Source: Alistipes sp. UBA936
GTDB lineage: Bacteria > Bacteroidota > Bacteroidia > Bacteroidales > Rikenellaceae
Assembly: GCA_002293505.1 (NCBI GenBank)
Contig: DBDI01000019.1
Location: 2,289 to 42,475 of the forward strand
Direction of reading: 5' to 3'
DNA: 40,187 nucleotides
The position numbers and the translations under genes were made by a program. Positions 23,445 through 32,471 of the stretch are shown here, one piece after another. A model generated the notes under the pieces. That model worked only from the letters and a program-made list of their open reading frames with translations, did no database searches and had not been told where the DNA came from. Numbering within the stretch: position 1 is the stretch's first letter; every line of letters begins with the position of its first letter.

Positions 23445-25160
23445 ATGGATACCAAGACTAAACCCGAACTGGTGGCCCTTTTGGAGGGGTTGCTGGATGG
23501 AAGTACTCCTGTCGCGCAGATTCGCGACGCCGCCGAGGCAATCAAGGCGGAGTTCTACAAACTTCACCGCGCCGACCTGGAAGCTCTTCGCGCCGACTGG
23601 GCGGCGGCTGGTAACGATCCCGAGGCTTTTACCGCTCCTGTCGACCCGGACGAGATTCGACTCAAGGAACTGATGGCCGAATACCGCCGTCGGCGCGACG
23701 AGCACCTTGCTGCTCAGGAGCAGAACCACGAGGCTAACCTCACTGCGAAACTGGCGATTATCGAGGAGTTGAAAAACCTCGTTGCTGCCGGCGAGACTCT
23801 CGGTACTACCTTCAACGCTTTTCGCGACCTCCAGACTCGTTGGCGCGAGGCTGGTCCTGTTCCCATCGGGGCTACTAAAGATTTGTGGGAGACTTATAAC
23901 CACCACGTCGAAAATTTCTACGATTATATAAAGATCAACAAGGAGCTTCGCGACCTCGACCTTCGTAAGAATTACGAGACTAAAGTAGCTCTGTGCGAAT
24001 CTGCCGAGGCTCTCGTCCTCGAACCCTCCGTTGTTAGCGCTTTCCACCGGCTCCAGAAGCTCCACGACGAATGGCGCGAGGTCGGTCCCGTTTCTGCCGA
24101 GCATAAGGAGTCTGTCTGGGAACGGTTTCGCGAGGCCAGTGGCCGTATTAATAAGGCCCACCAGGCTCACTTCGAGGAGATCAAGGAGGAGCAGAAACGT
24201 AACCTCGACCTCAAAAGCGAACTCTGCGAGCAGGTCGAAGCTCTCCTGAACCCTCCTCCTTCCGGCCGTAAGGATTGGGACAAGGCGAGCGAATCGCTTC
24301 TCGAAATCCAGAAGGTTTGGAAAACCATCGGCTTCGCTCCTAAGAAGAATAACGCTAAGGTTTACGAACGCTTCCGCTCTGCTTGCGACGCTTTCTTCGT
24401 TGCCAAGCGCGAGTTTTACGGCGGATTGAAAGGCGAGATGGATTCGAACCTCGCTGCTAAGAACGAGATATGCGCTGCTGCCGAGGCTCTCTCTGCTTCC
24501 GAGGATTGGAAGGCCACCAGCGACGAGTTGATCTCCCTCCAGAACCGTTGGAAAGAGATCGGGCCCGTTCCTCGTAAATACTCCGATGCTGTTTGGAAAC
24601 GTTTTCGCGCTGCTTGCGACGCTTTCTTCGAGCGTAAGAACGCCCACTTCGGCGAGGTCGAGGGGGATTATAAGGCTAACCTCGAAAAGAAACGCGCCCT
24701 GCTCGCTTCTGCTTCCGAGAAAGATCTCTCCTCTCTCACTTTCGACGACATCAAGGAGTTCCAGCGTGCTTGGGGTGAGATCGGATTCGTTCCTATTCGC
24801 CAGAAGGAGTCTCTGGCGAAACAGTACAAGGAGATCGTCGACAAGATGTTCTCCGCTCTTCGCGGTTCCGAGAAGGAGCGTTCTCTGGAGCGCTTCCGGG
24901 ATCGCGTCGGGGCTATGAAAAACGGCCCCTCAGCCGGCAGCCCTCTTCGCCGCGAGCGCGAGAAACTGTTTAATAAGGTCAAGAGCCTCGACAGCGACAT
25001 CGCCACCCTTGAGAACAACATCGGCTTCTTCGGCCGTAGTAAGAACGCGGAGGCTATGATCGCTGACGTTCGCGAGAAGATAGAGCGCGCCCGTGCCGAG
25101 CGCGCCGCCACAATCGAAAAGATCAAAGTAATAGACGAGAACAATAACAATGACAACTAA
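23445..25160 (+). CDS. DUF349 repeat protein
   Basis: A 571-residue, highly charged, mostly helical cytosolic protein. It holds about five copies of the DUF349 repeat, each with a core such as LQTRWREAGPVP, HDEWREVGPVS, IQKVWKTIGFAP, LQNRWKEIGPVP and FQRAWGEIGFVP followed by a W/Y-x-x-F/Y helix. The C-terminal 100 residues look like a coiled coil. The molecular role of this family in Bacteroidota is not established. ATG 23445 was chosen because the frame then runs directly into MDTKTKPELVALLEGLLDG and lies properly behind the -7 element. The last 11 bases overlap pyrG. First gene of a DUF349-pyrG-yidC-rsmA unit. Confidence 0.9.
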   Translation: MDTKTKPELVALLEGLLDGSTPVAQIRDAAEAIKAEFYKLHRADLEALRADWAAAGNDPEAFTAPVDPDEIRLKELMAEYRRRRDEHLAAQEQNHEANLTAKLAIIEELKNLVAAGETLGTTFNAFRDLQTRWREAGPVPIGATKDLWETYNHHVENFYDYIKINKELRDLDLRKNYETKVALCESAEALVLEPSVVSAFHRLQKLHDEWREVGPVSAEHKESVWERFREASGRINKAHQAHFEEIKEEQKRNLDLKSELCEQVEALLNPPPSGRKDWDKASESLLEIQKVWKTIGFAPKKNNAKVYERFRSACDAFFVAKREFYGGLKGEMDSNLAAKNEICAAAEALSASEDWKATSDELISLQNRWKEIGPVPRKYSDAVWKRFRAACDAFFERKNAHFGEVEGDYKANLEKKRALLASASEKDLSSLTFDDIKEFQRAWGEIGFVPIRQKESLAKQYKEIVDKMFSALRGSEKERSLERFRDRVGAMKNGPSAGSPLRREREKLFNKVKSLDSDIATLENNIGFFGRSKNAEAMIADVREKIERARAERAATIEKIKVIDENNNNDN

Positions 25161-26724
25161 GTATATATTCGTGACGGGCGGTGTAGCTTCGTCTCTCGGT
25201 AAGGGGATCATCGCGGCCTCTCTGGCTAAGCTTTTGCAGGCCCGCGGTTACCGCGTTACAAACCAGAAGCTCGACCCTTACATTAACGTCGACCCCGGAA
25301 CTCTCAATCCTTACGAACACGGGGAGTGTTACGTTACCGACGACGGCGGCGAGACCGACCTCGACCTTGGTCATTACGAGCGTTTCACCGCTACTCCCAC
25401 ATCCAAGGCTAATAGCGTCACCACCGGTAAGATCTACCAGGAGGTTATCAATCGCGAGCGTCGCGGCGATTACCTCGGTAAGACCGTCCAGGTCATTCCC
25501 CACATCACCGACGAGATCAAACGCCGTATCCAGATGTTGGGTAACAGTGGGGATTTCGACATCGTGATCACCGAGATCGGCGGTACCGTCGGCGACATCG
25601 AGGGTCTGCCGTACATTGAGGCGGTAAGACAGCTTCGTTACAACCTCGGGCCTCAGAACACCGCTATCGTCCACCTCACCCTGATTCCTTTCCTTGCTGC
25701 CAGTGGCGAATTGAAGACCAAACCCACCCAGCACTCCGTCAAGATGCTCCTTGAGAACGGCCTCCAGCCCGACATCCTCGTCCTTCGTACCGAGCAGCAC
25801 ATCGGCGAGGACATCCGTGCTAAGGTTGCTTTGTTCTGTAACGTCGACGCCGAGGCTGTGATGGAGTCTATCGACGTTCCGACCATATACGAGGTTCCTC
25901 TTCGTATGCACGAGCAGAACTTCGACGCTGTTACTCTTCGTAAGCTCGGCCTTCCTTCCGACCAGAAGTCAGACCTGAAGGGTTGGCGCGATTTCGTCGA
26001 TAAGGTCAAGAACCCCGACCACACTGTCGACATCGCTCTGGTTGGTAAGTATACCGAATTGCCCGACGCTTATAAATCCATCTCCGAGTCGTTCATCCAC
26101 GCCGGCGCTGCTAATAACGTCAAAGTCAAGTTGCACTTCATCAACTCCGAGCGCCTCACCGCTTCGAACATCGAATCCGAGCTTGGTTCTATGCGCGGTA
26201 TCGTGGTTGCTCCCGGGTTCGGTCGCCGCGGCCTCGAGGGTAAGCTTCTCGCTTCCCAGTGGGCTCGCGAGCGTAAGGTTCCCTTCTTCGGTATCTGCCT
26301 TGGTATGCACTGCGCTGTCATCGAGTTCGCTCGTAACGTCCTTGGTTTGGCCGACGCCGACACTGCCGAGGAGAACCCCGAAACCCTGAACCCCGTCATC
26401 GAGCTTATGGACGGCTTCGAGTCCGGTCCTATGCGGCTCGGGGCATTCCCCTGCACACTTGTTCCCGGCTCTCATATCGCTCAGGCTTACGACTCTTCGT
26501 CGATTTCCGAGCGCCACCGCCACCGTTACAAGTTCAACAACGCTTACCGCGACCAGTTCGCCAAGGCGGGTATGACCGTTACTGCTTCTTGCGACGACAT
26601 CGTCGAGGCTGTCGAGTTGTCCGGGCACCCTTGGTTTGTCGGCGTCCAGTTCCACCCCGAGTATAAAAGTAACGTTCGCCGGCCTCACCCCCTGTTCGTT
26701 GCGTTCGTAAAAGCAGCAATCTGA
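25150..26724 (+). CDS. pyrG: CTP synthase
   Basis: A 524-residue enzyme making CTP from UTP, ATP and glutamine. Synthetase domain: FVTGGVASSLGKG (P-loop), KLDPYINVDPGTLNPYEHGE, DGGETDLDLGHYERF, and ITEIGGTVGDIE. Glutaminase domain: nucleophile Cys383 in FGICLGMHCAV, and the late His-x-Glu in GVQFHPEYKS. Slightly shorter than the usual 535-545. ATG 25150 overlaps the preceding gene by 11 bases. Its Gly and Arg codons show a strong dependence on the next base (see findings). It is followed after seven bases by yidC, a common arrangement in Bacteroidota. Confidence 0.97.
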   Translation: MTTKYIFVTGGVASSLGKGIIAASLAKLLQARGYRVTNQKLDPYINVDPGTLNPYEHGECYVTDDGGETDLDLGHYERFTATPTSKANSVTTGKIYQEVINRERRGDYLGKTVQVIPHITDEIKRRIQMLGNSGDFDIVITEIGGTVGDIEGLPYIEAVRQLRYNLGPQNTAIVHLTLIPFLAASGELKTKPTQHSVKMLLENGLQPDILVLRTEQHIGEDIRAKVALFCNVDAEAVMESIDVPTIYEVPLRMHEQNFDAVTLRKLGLPSDQKSDLKGWRDFVDKVKNPDHTVDIALVGKYTELPDAYKSISESFIHAGAANNVKVKLHFINSERLTASNIESELGSMRGIVVAPGFGRRGLEGKLLASQWARERKVPFFGICLGMHCAVIEFARNVLGLADADTAEENPETLNPVIELMDGFESGPMRLGAFPCTLVPGSHIAQAYDSSSISERHRHRYKFNNAYRDQFAKAGMTVTASCDDIVEAVELSGHPWFVGVQFHPEYKSNVRRPHPLFVAFVKAAI

Positions 26725-26731
26725 ACATAGA

Positions 26732-28618
26732 ATGAATAGACAGACAATCATAGGGTTGGTTCTCATCGGGGCTATCCTCTTCGGGTTCTCCTGGTACCAG
26801 AACTCCCAGCAGAAGCGACTTATCGAGCAGCGCCGTATCGAGGACTCGCTTGCTCGCGCTTCTGCCCCTGTGCCTCTTCCCGAGCCCACTATGCCCAGCT
26901 TCGACTCTCTGGGCCTTCCCGCGAACGGCACACCCGTAGCCGCGAACCAGACCGCGCCTTCGAACCCTGCCGGTATTCCTCAAACCTCCTCTTCGCCCGA
27001 AACCTTTTCCGTCGAGAACGACTTGATGACCCTTCAGTTCTCTTCTCAGGGTGGTATTCTTTCCGACGTCGTTCTTAAGGATTACTCTCGCTTCGACGGT
27101 AGCCCTCTTCACCTTTGGCGCCCCGACAGCGAGCGTTTCGACGTCGAGTTTTTTCTTCGCCGCTCTGGTCGCGACGCTCAGGTCAATACTTCCGATTACA
27201 CCTTCCTGCCCAGTATCTCCCAACAGGGCGACACCCAGCAGGTCTCTATGCGCCTTCCCGTGGACTCTCTCGCATACGTCGAGTTTTTGTATACTGTCCC
27301 TAAGGCCGATTATATGTTGGGTTTCGAGGTTCGGTTCGTCGGTATGGAGCCTATCCTTAGTAACCAGTCCAGCTTCTCCATCGACTGGGCCCATACCGGG
27401 CTCCAGAACGAAAAGGGTTGGGATAACGAAAACACTTACTCCACCCTCTCTTACCACTTCCCCGGCGTTTCCGGTATCGAGGAGTTGGGAGCTTCTCGCG
27501 CCGGTGGTTCCAAAAGTGAATCCGAGCCCAGCCGCATCCAGTGGGTTGCTTTCAAGGGCCAGTTCTTCTCCTCTGTCTTGATCGCCGACGACGCTTTCCA
27601 CGGCGCCGCTGTCGAGTACCGCACCCACCAGCCCGGCGACCACCTGATTAAGGATTTCGCTGCCGACCTTGTTGTTCCTATGGATCGCGACCGCGAGACT
27701 TACGGGTTCCGTATGTACCTCGGTCCTAACAAGTTTTCCACTCTTAAGCAGTACGGCATCTCTCTCGAACGACTGGTTCCTCTCGGTTGGTTTGGTTGGG
27801 TTAGCCGTTGGTTCATCATCCCGTTGTTCGATTGGTTGTCTCGCATCGGGCTCGGTATCGGTTGGATTATCTTCTTCATCACCCTGATCGTCCGGCTCGT
27901 TGTTTTCCCCCTGACCTTCACTTCTTATAAATCTTCTGCTCGTATGCGTGCCGTCAAACCCGAGGTTGACGAGATCAACGCTCGCTACCCCGACCAGGCG
28001 GACGCTATGAAGAAACAGCAGGCGACAATGGAGCTCTACCGCCGAGTCGGTATCAACCCTATGGCCGGTTGCCTTCCTATGTTGATCCAGTTTCCTATCA
28101 TCATCGCTGTTTTTCGCTTTTTCCCCGCTGCTATCGAGCTTCGCGGCCAGAGTTTGTGGTGGGCCGAGGATCTTTCCAGTTACGACAGTATCCTTTCGCT
28201 CGGCTTTAACGTTCCCTTCTACGGCGACCACATCTCCCTTTTCGCCCTGATGATGGCCGTTTCGACTCTCTTTATGTCCTGGATCACCTTCAAACAGCAG
28301 CCCACTCAGGCCGGTATGCCCGGTATGAAGTTTATGATGCTGTGGATGATGCCGATAATGTTGCTTCTGTGGTTCAACAATTACGCTTCGGGCCTTTGCT
28401 TCTACTACTTGTTGGCCAACTTGTTCACCATCACCCAGATGCAGCTCACCCGCCTGCTCATCGACGAGGATGCTTTGCGCCGTAAGATGCTTGCTCGTCC
28501 CGCTAAGGCTGCCAAACCCAAGAGTGGATTTATGGCTCGCCTCGAGGAGGCTCAAAAGGCCCAGGCCGCTGCTGCTCGCCAACAGGCCGCCGGTAAAAAG
28601 CCTTCTCGTAAACGGTAG
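26732..28618 (+). CDS. yidC: membrane protein insertase YidC
   Basis: A 628-residue Bacteroidota-type YidC that inserts and folds inner membrane proteins. The first helix (about 5-20, IIGLVLIGAILFGFSW) is followed by a Pro/Ser/Ala-rich segment (about 48-87), a large periplasmic beta domain (to about 345), and the conserved five-helix core: WIIFFITLIVRLVVFPLTF with the groove Arg, a cytoplasmic hairpin (KPEVDEINARYPDQADAMKKQ read in parts), MAGCLPMLIQFPIIIAVF, MMLWMMPIMLLLWFNNYASGL, and a Lys/Arg-rich tail (ending KKPSRKR) that may bind the ribosome. Its TAG overlaps the rsmA GTG by one base (TAGTG). Confidence 0.96.
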   Translation: MNRQTIIGLVLIGAILFGFSWYQNSQQKRLIEQRRIEDSLARASAPVPLPEPTMPSFDSLGLPANGTPVAANQTAPSNPAGIPQTSSSPETFSVENDLMTLQFSSQGGILSDVVLKDYSRFDGSPLHLWRPDSERFDVEFFLRRSGRDAQVNTSDYTFLPSISQQGDTQQVSMRLPVDSLAYVEFLYTVPKADYMLGFEVRFVGMEPILSNQSSFSIDWAHTGLQNEKGWDNENTYSTLSYHFPGVSGIEELGASRAGGSKSESEPSRIQWVAFKGQFFSSVLIADDAFHGAAVEYRTHQPGDHLIKDFAADLVVPMDRDRETYGFRMYLGPNKFSTLKQYGISLERLVPLGWFGWVSRWFIIPLFDWLSRIGLGIGWIIFFITLIVRLVVFPLTFTSYKSSARMRAVKPEVDEINARYPDQADAMKKQQATMELYRRVGINPMAGCLPMLIQFPIIIAVFRFFPAAIELRGQSLWWAEDLSSYDSILSLGFNVPFYGDHISLFALMMAVSTLFMSWITFKQQPTQAGMPGMKFMMLWMMPIMLLLWFNNYASGLCFYYLLANLFTITQMQLTRLLIDEDALRRKMLARPAKAAKPKSGFMARLEEAQKAQAAAARQQAAGKKPSRKR

Positions 28619-29484
28619 TGGAGGTTCGTGCTAAGAAATCGCTCGGCCAGCACTTTCTGACCGACCTCAACATCGCCCGCAAAATCGCAGGGGCCATTTT
28701 CCCGGAGGGGGGCGCCCCGGTCGACGTTCTTGAGATCGGCGGTGGTATGGGTGTTTTGACTCAGTTTTTGTTGGAGCGCCCCGACATTCGGCTTTGGGGT
28801 ATCGAGATCGACCGCGAGAGTATCGCTTATATGCGCCACCGGTTCCCCGCCTTCGCCGGCTCCCAACATCTCATCGAGGGCGACTTCCTGAAGCTCGACC
28901 TGGGCGCCCTCTGGCCGCAGAGTATTCGTATCATCGGTAACTTTCCCTACAACATTTCGAGCCAAATATTCTTCAAAGTGCTCGCCAACCGCGACTTGGT
29001 TCCCGAGGTTGTCGGTATGGTCCAGCGCGAGGTTGCTCTTCGTATCGCCGAGCCTCCCGGTAGTCGTACTTACGGTATCCTCAGCGTTCTTCTTCAGGCT
29101 TGGTACGACATCGAGTACCTTTTCACTGTTCCCGAGAGTGTGTTTTCGCCTCCTCCCAAGGTTAAGAGCGCCGTTATTCGCCTCACCCGTAACTCCCGCT
29201 CGCACCTCGATTGCGACGAGGTTCTTTTCGTTCGCGTGGTCAAGGCTGCCTTCAACCAGCGCCGTAAGATGCTCCGTAACTCTCTCTCCGCCGCGTTCCC
29301 CGAACTCAAACCCGCCCTCTCCGCCTCTCCCGACACCGCCTCCCCCTCCTCGGAAGCCCCCGCCTCTCCCTTGCTCACCCTCCGCCCCGAGCAGTTGTCC
29401 GTCGAGCAGTTCGTCGAGCTCACCCGCTTGATAAGTATTTTCATCAAACCGGGAATCAGTTCCCTTGCTCACAGAGAAATTTGA
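28618..29484 (+). CDS. rsmA: 16S rRNA dimethyladenosine transferase RsmA/KsgA
   Basis: A 288-residue SAM-dependent enzyme that dimethylates two adenosines near the 3' end of 16S rRNA. Motifs: KKSLGQHFLTD at the start, VLEIGGGMGVLT (SAM site), WGIEIDRES, EGDFLKLDL, and Asn108-Phe-Pro-Tyr111 in NFPYNISSQ; VFSPPPKVKSAVIRL and FNQRRKMLRNSL follow. Length exceeds the usual 260-270 because of a Ser/Pro/Ala insertion near residues 224-250. The start is GTG, overlapping the yidC stop by one base, and gives the expected N-terminus. The 3' end overlaps the converging recQ by 29 bases. Confidence 0.95.
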   Translation: MEVRAKKSLGQHFLTDLNIARKIAGAIFPEGGAPVDVLEIGGGMGVLTQFLLERPDIRLWGIEIDRESIAYMRHRFPAFAGSQHLIEGDFLKLDLGALWPQSIRIIGNFPYNISSQIFFKVLANRDLVPEVVGMVQREVALRIAEPPGSRTYGILSVLLQAWYDIEYLFTVPESVFSPPPKVKSAVIRLTRNSRSHLDCDEVLFVRVVKAAFNQRRKMLRNSLSAAFPELKPALSASPDTASPSSEAPASPLLTLRPEQLSVEQFVELTRLISIFIKPGISSLAHREI

Positions 29485-31654
29485 TCCTCACCAGCCTCAC
29501 CTCTTCTTCCGTAAAGTCCCCTCCCAACTCCCTCAAAGCTGCTTCCACCGAGTCACTCTGGGCTTCTTCCCTGAAATAGTCATATATCTCCGTGGCCTTC
29601 TCCTCATCCATTGCTTCGTCTATGTAGTAGCTGATGTTGAGCCTCGTTCCCGAGTTCACAATGGCTTCTATTTCGTTCAGTAGTTCCTCGAAATCCAGAT
29701 CCTTCGCTCTCGCTATGTCTGCGAAATCCATCTTTCGGTCTACACACTGTATTATGTAGACTTTGTTCGCGCTTCTGTTGGCCACTCCCTTCACGACCAT
29801 ATCCTGCGGCCTTATGATCTCCTTCTCCTCGACGTATCGCGCTATCAGTTCCACAAACGGTACCCCGAACTTCCGGGCCTTTCCCACTCCCACTCCGCTG
29901 ATGTTCTGCATCTCCTCGATGGTTACCGGATAGTGCACCGACATATCTTCCAGCGATGGGTCTTGGAACACTACAAATGGTGGTAACCCGTGTTGTTTTG
30001 CGACCTTCTTCCTCAGATCTTTCAGCATCGAGAACAGTTCTTCGTCTGCTGCTCCTCCTCCCTTTCCTCCGGTAGTTGCTCCTTCTTCGCCCTCTTCTCC
30101 TTCTCCGTCGTAGTTGTGGTCGAGGGTCACTGTCACTGCAAATGGCTTTTCAATAAACTCCCTTCCGCGATCATTCACCGCCAGTAGGCCATAGTTCTCT
30201 ATGTTCTTGTCCACCAGCCCCAGTATCAGTGCTTGCCTTATGACTGCTCCCCAGTACTTTTCGTCGTGCTCGCTCCCCGCTCCGAATTGTTCGATTTTGT
30301 GATGCCTGTAGCTCTTCACCATCGTCGTCGCCTTTCCCGCGAGTACACTCGCCAGATAGTCCATCTTGAACTTGTCTCCGATTACTCCCAGCGTTTCCAG
30401 CGCCAGTTGCATATCTTTGGTAGCATCGACTTTTGGTTTCGGGTTCAGACAGTTGTCACACGCTCCGCAGTCGTCCAGCGGATAGGCCTCCCCGAAGTAA
30501 TGCAACAGCGTCTTCCGTCGACATATCGACGACTCGGCATACGACACCGTCTCTCCCAACAACAAGCGCCCTATCTCTTGTTCTGCGATGGGCTTTCCCT
30601 GCATAAACTTCTCCAGCTTCTGTATGTCCTTGTAGCTGTAGAAGGTCACACACTGTCCCTCTCCTCCGTCCCTCCCCGCTCTGCCCGTCTCCTGATAGTA
30701 TCCTTCCAGACTTTTCGGTATGTCGTAGTGAATCACATACCTCACATCGGGCTTGTCTATTCCCATTCCGAACGCGATCGTGGCCACAATCACATCCACA
30801 TTCTCGTGTAGGAAGTCGTCCTGGTTTCTCGCCCGCGTCACCGCATCCAGCCCTGCGTGATAGGCGTGCGCCTTGATCCCGTTCGCCAACAGCAGCTCAC
30901 TCAGCTCCTCCACCTTCTTCCTGCTCAGACAGTATATTATCCCGCTCTTGCCCTCCCTGGCCTTGATGTACCTTATTATCTCTCTCACTTCGTCCACCTT
31001 GGGCCTGATCTCGTAGTACAGATTGGGCCTGTTGAACGACGAGCGGAACACCACCGCGTCCTGCATCCCCAGATTCTTCTGTATATCCATCTGTACTTTC
31101 GGCGTGGCGGTTGCCGTCAGGGCTATTATCGGTGCCGAGCCTATGTCGTTAATTATCGGCCTTATTCTCCTGTACTCCGGTCTGAAGTCGTGCCCCCACT
31201 CCGATATGCAGTGCGCTTCGTCAATCGCGAAGAACGATATCTTGATCTTCCGTAGGAACATCACATTGTCCTCCTTCGTGAGCGATTCCGGCGCAAAATA
31301 GAGCAGCTTTGTCTTTCCCGCCAACACGTCATCGCGAACTTGTTGTATAGCATTTTTGCTTAGCGAGGAGTTCAGAAAATGTGCCACTCCGTCTGTTTCG
31401 GAAAATGCCCTCATCGCGTCGACCTGATTTTTCATCAGCGCGATCAATGGCGAGATTACAATCGCCACTCCCTCGCTCATCAGCGCCGGTAGTTGATAGC
31501 ACAGCGACTTTCCTCCCCCCGTCGGCATCAGCACAAAGGTGTCCTTCCCTTCCAGTACACTGCGTATCACCTCCAGTTGATTTCCCTTGAAGGTATTGAA
31601 CCCGAAGTGTTCTCGCAATGCTTCGTGGATTCGTTTATCGAGCGAAGTCGTCAT
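29456..31654 (-). CDS. recQ: ATP-dependent DNA helicase RecQ
   Basis: A 732-residue RecQ helicase for recombination and repair. Walker A PTGGGKS (44-50), DEAH box Asp145-Glu-Ala-His148 in AIDEAHCISEWGHDFRPEY, ALTATATPKV, FNRPNLYYE, and QETGRAGRDGG (motif VI). Then a four-Cys zinc site (CRRK, then CGACDNC), an RQC winged helix, a Glu/Gly-rich linker (EGEEGEEGATTGGKGGG), an HRDC domain (ISGVGVGKARKFG) and a C-terminal helical extension of about 120 residues common in Bacteroidota. ATG 31654 gives MTTSLDKRIHEAL; a longer frame upstream would cover the lptB promoter and gene. It is divergent from lptB. Confidence 0.96.
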   Translation of the reverse strand: MTTSLDKRIHEALREHFGFNTFKGNQLEVIRSVLEGKDTFVLMPTGGGKSLCYQLPALMSEGVAIVISPLIALMKNQVDAMRAFSETDGVAHFLNSSLSKNAIQQVRDDVLAGKTKLLYFAPESLTKEDNVMFLRKIKISFFAIDEAHCISEWGHDFRPEYRRIRPIINDIGSAPIIALTATATPKVQMDIQKNLGMQDAVVFRSSFNRPNLYYEIRPKVDEVREIIRYIKAREGKSGIIYCLSRKKVEELSELLLANGIKAHAYHAGLDAVTRARNQDDFLHENVDVIVATIAFGMGIDKPDVRYVIHYDIPKSLEGYYQETGRAGRDGGEGQCVTFYSYKDIQKLEKFMQGKPIAEQEIGRLLLGETVSYAESSICRRKTLLHYFGEAYPLDDCGACDNCLNPKPKVDATKDMQLALETLGVIGDKFKMDYLASVLAGKATTMVKSYRHHKIEQFGAGSEHDEKYWGAVIRQALILGLVDKNIENYGLLAVNDRGREFIEKPFAVTVTLDHNYDGEGEEGEEGATTGGKGGGAADEELFSMLKDLRKKVAKQHGLPPFVVFQDPSLEDMSVHYPVTIEEMQNISGVGVGKARKFGVPFVELIARYVEEKEIIRPQDMVVKGVANRSANKVYIIQCVDRKMDFADIARAKDLDFEELLNEIEAIVNSGTRLNISYYIDEAMDEEKATEIYDYFREEAQSDSVEAALRELGGDFTEEEVRLVRIKFLCEQGN

Positions 31655-31663
31655 TTTAGTGAT

Positions 31664-31671
31664 TAAAGGTA
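31664..31671 (-). promoter_or_regulatory. possible -7 element of recQ
   Basis: TACCTTTA on the minus strand, seven of eight positions of TAnnTTTG counting the fixed bases, nine bases before the recQ ATG. Confidence 0.4.
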
Positions 31672-31692
31672 TGAATATTTTCCGAAAAACCG

Positions 31693-31700
31693 TATCTTTG
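31693..31700 (+). promoter_or_regulatory. -7 element of the lptB promoter
   Basis: TATCTTTG, full match to TAnnTTTG, 20 bases before ATG 31721. The 9-bp palindrome TTTCCGAAA (31679-31687) lies between this and the recQ element. Confidence 0.65.
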
Positions 31701-31720
31701 GACAAAATAATTTTCAGAAA

Positions 31721-32458
31721 ATGCGACTTTACACCTCCAATCTGGTCAAGCAGTACAAGTCCCGCAAGGTAGTGAACGACGTTTCGATCGACGTTCGCCA
31801 GGGGGAGATCGTAGGTTTGCTCGGCCCCAACGGCGCTGGTAAGACCACCACGTTCTATATGATCGTCGGGCTGATCAAACCGAACGAGGGCCAGATCTGG
31901 TTGGAGAACAACGAGGGTGTCACTACCGAGATCACCACTCTTCCCGTTTACCGCCGCGCTCAGATGGGTGTCGGTTACCTTGCTCAGGAGGCTTCGGTCT
32001 TTCGGCGCCTCAGCGTAGAGGACAACATCCGCGCCGTGCTCGAAATGACCGACTTCACTCCCCAGTACCAAAAGGAGCGCCTCGAGGGTTTGATCGCCGA
32101 GTTCGGACTCGGTAGGGTTCGTAAGAGCCTCGGTATCCAGCTTTCGGGTGGTGAGCGGCGCCGTTGCGAGATTGCTCGCGCCGTCGCTATCAACCCTGCG
32201 TTCATCCTTCTCGACGAGCCCTTCGCCGGGGTCGACCCCATCGCCGTGGAGGATATCCAGAGCATCGTCCGCTCTCTCAAGGAGCGCGGCATCGGGGTCA
32301 TCATCACCGACCACAATGTCCACGAAACTCTCTCCATCACCGACCGCACATATCTTCTTTTCGAGGGTAAGATCCTCAAGGCCGGTACTGCCGAGGAGTT
32401 GGCTGCTGACGAGCGGGTTCGCGAGGTCTACCTTGGTAAGGACTTTACTTTAAGATAA
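31721..32458 (+). CDS. lptB: LPS export ABC transporter ATP-binding protein LptB
   Basis: A 245-residue ABC ATPase that powers extraction of lipopolysaccharide from the inner membrane with LptFG. Walker A GPNGAGKTT (35-43), signature LSGGERRR (141-148), Walker B FILLDEPFAGVDP (161-173), switch His198 in ITDHNVHETL. These, especially LSGGERRR and DHNVxET, are diagnostic of LptB against other ABC proteins. The partner permease genes are not in the window. It has its own promoter and is followed after 13 bases by frr. Confidence 0.95.
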   Translation: MRLYTSNLVKQYKSRKVVNDVSIDVRQGEIVGLLGPNGAGKTTTFYMIVGLIKPNEGQIWLENNEGVTTEITTLPVYRRAQMGVGYLAQEASVFRRLSVEDNIRAVLEMTDFTPQYQKERLEGLIAEFGLGRVRKSLGIQLSGGERRRCEIARAVAINPAFILLDEPFAGVDPIAVEDIQSIVRSLKERGIGVIITDHNVHETLSITDRTYLLFEGKILKAGTAEELAADERVREVYLGKDFTLR

Positions 32459-32471
32459 TCATTTTAGCTAT

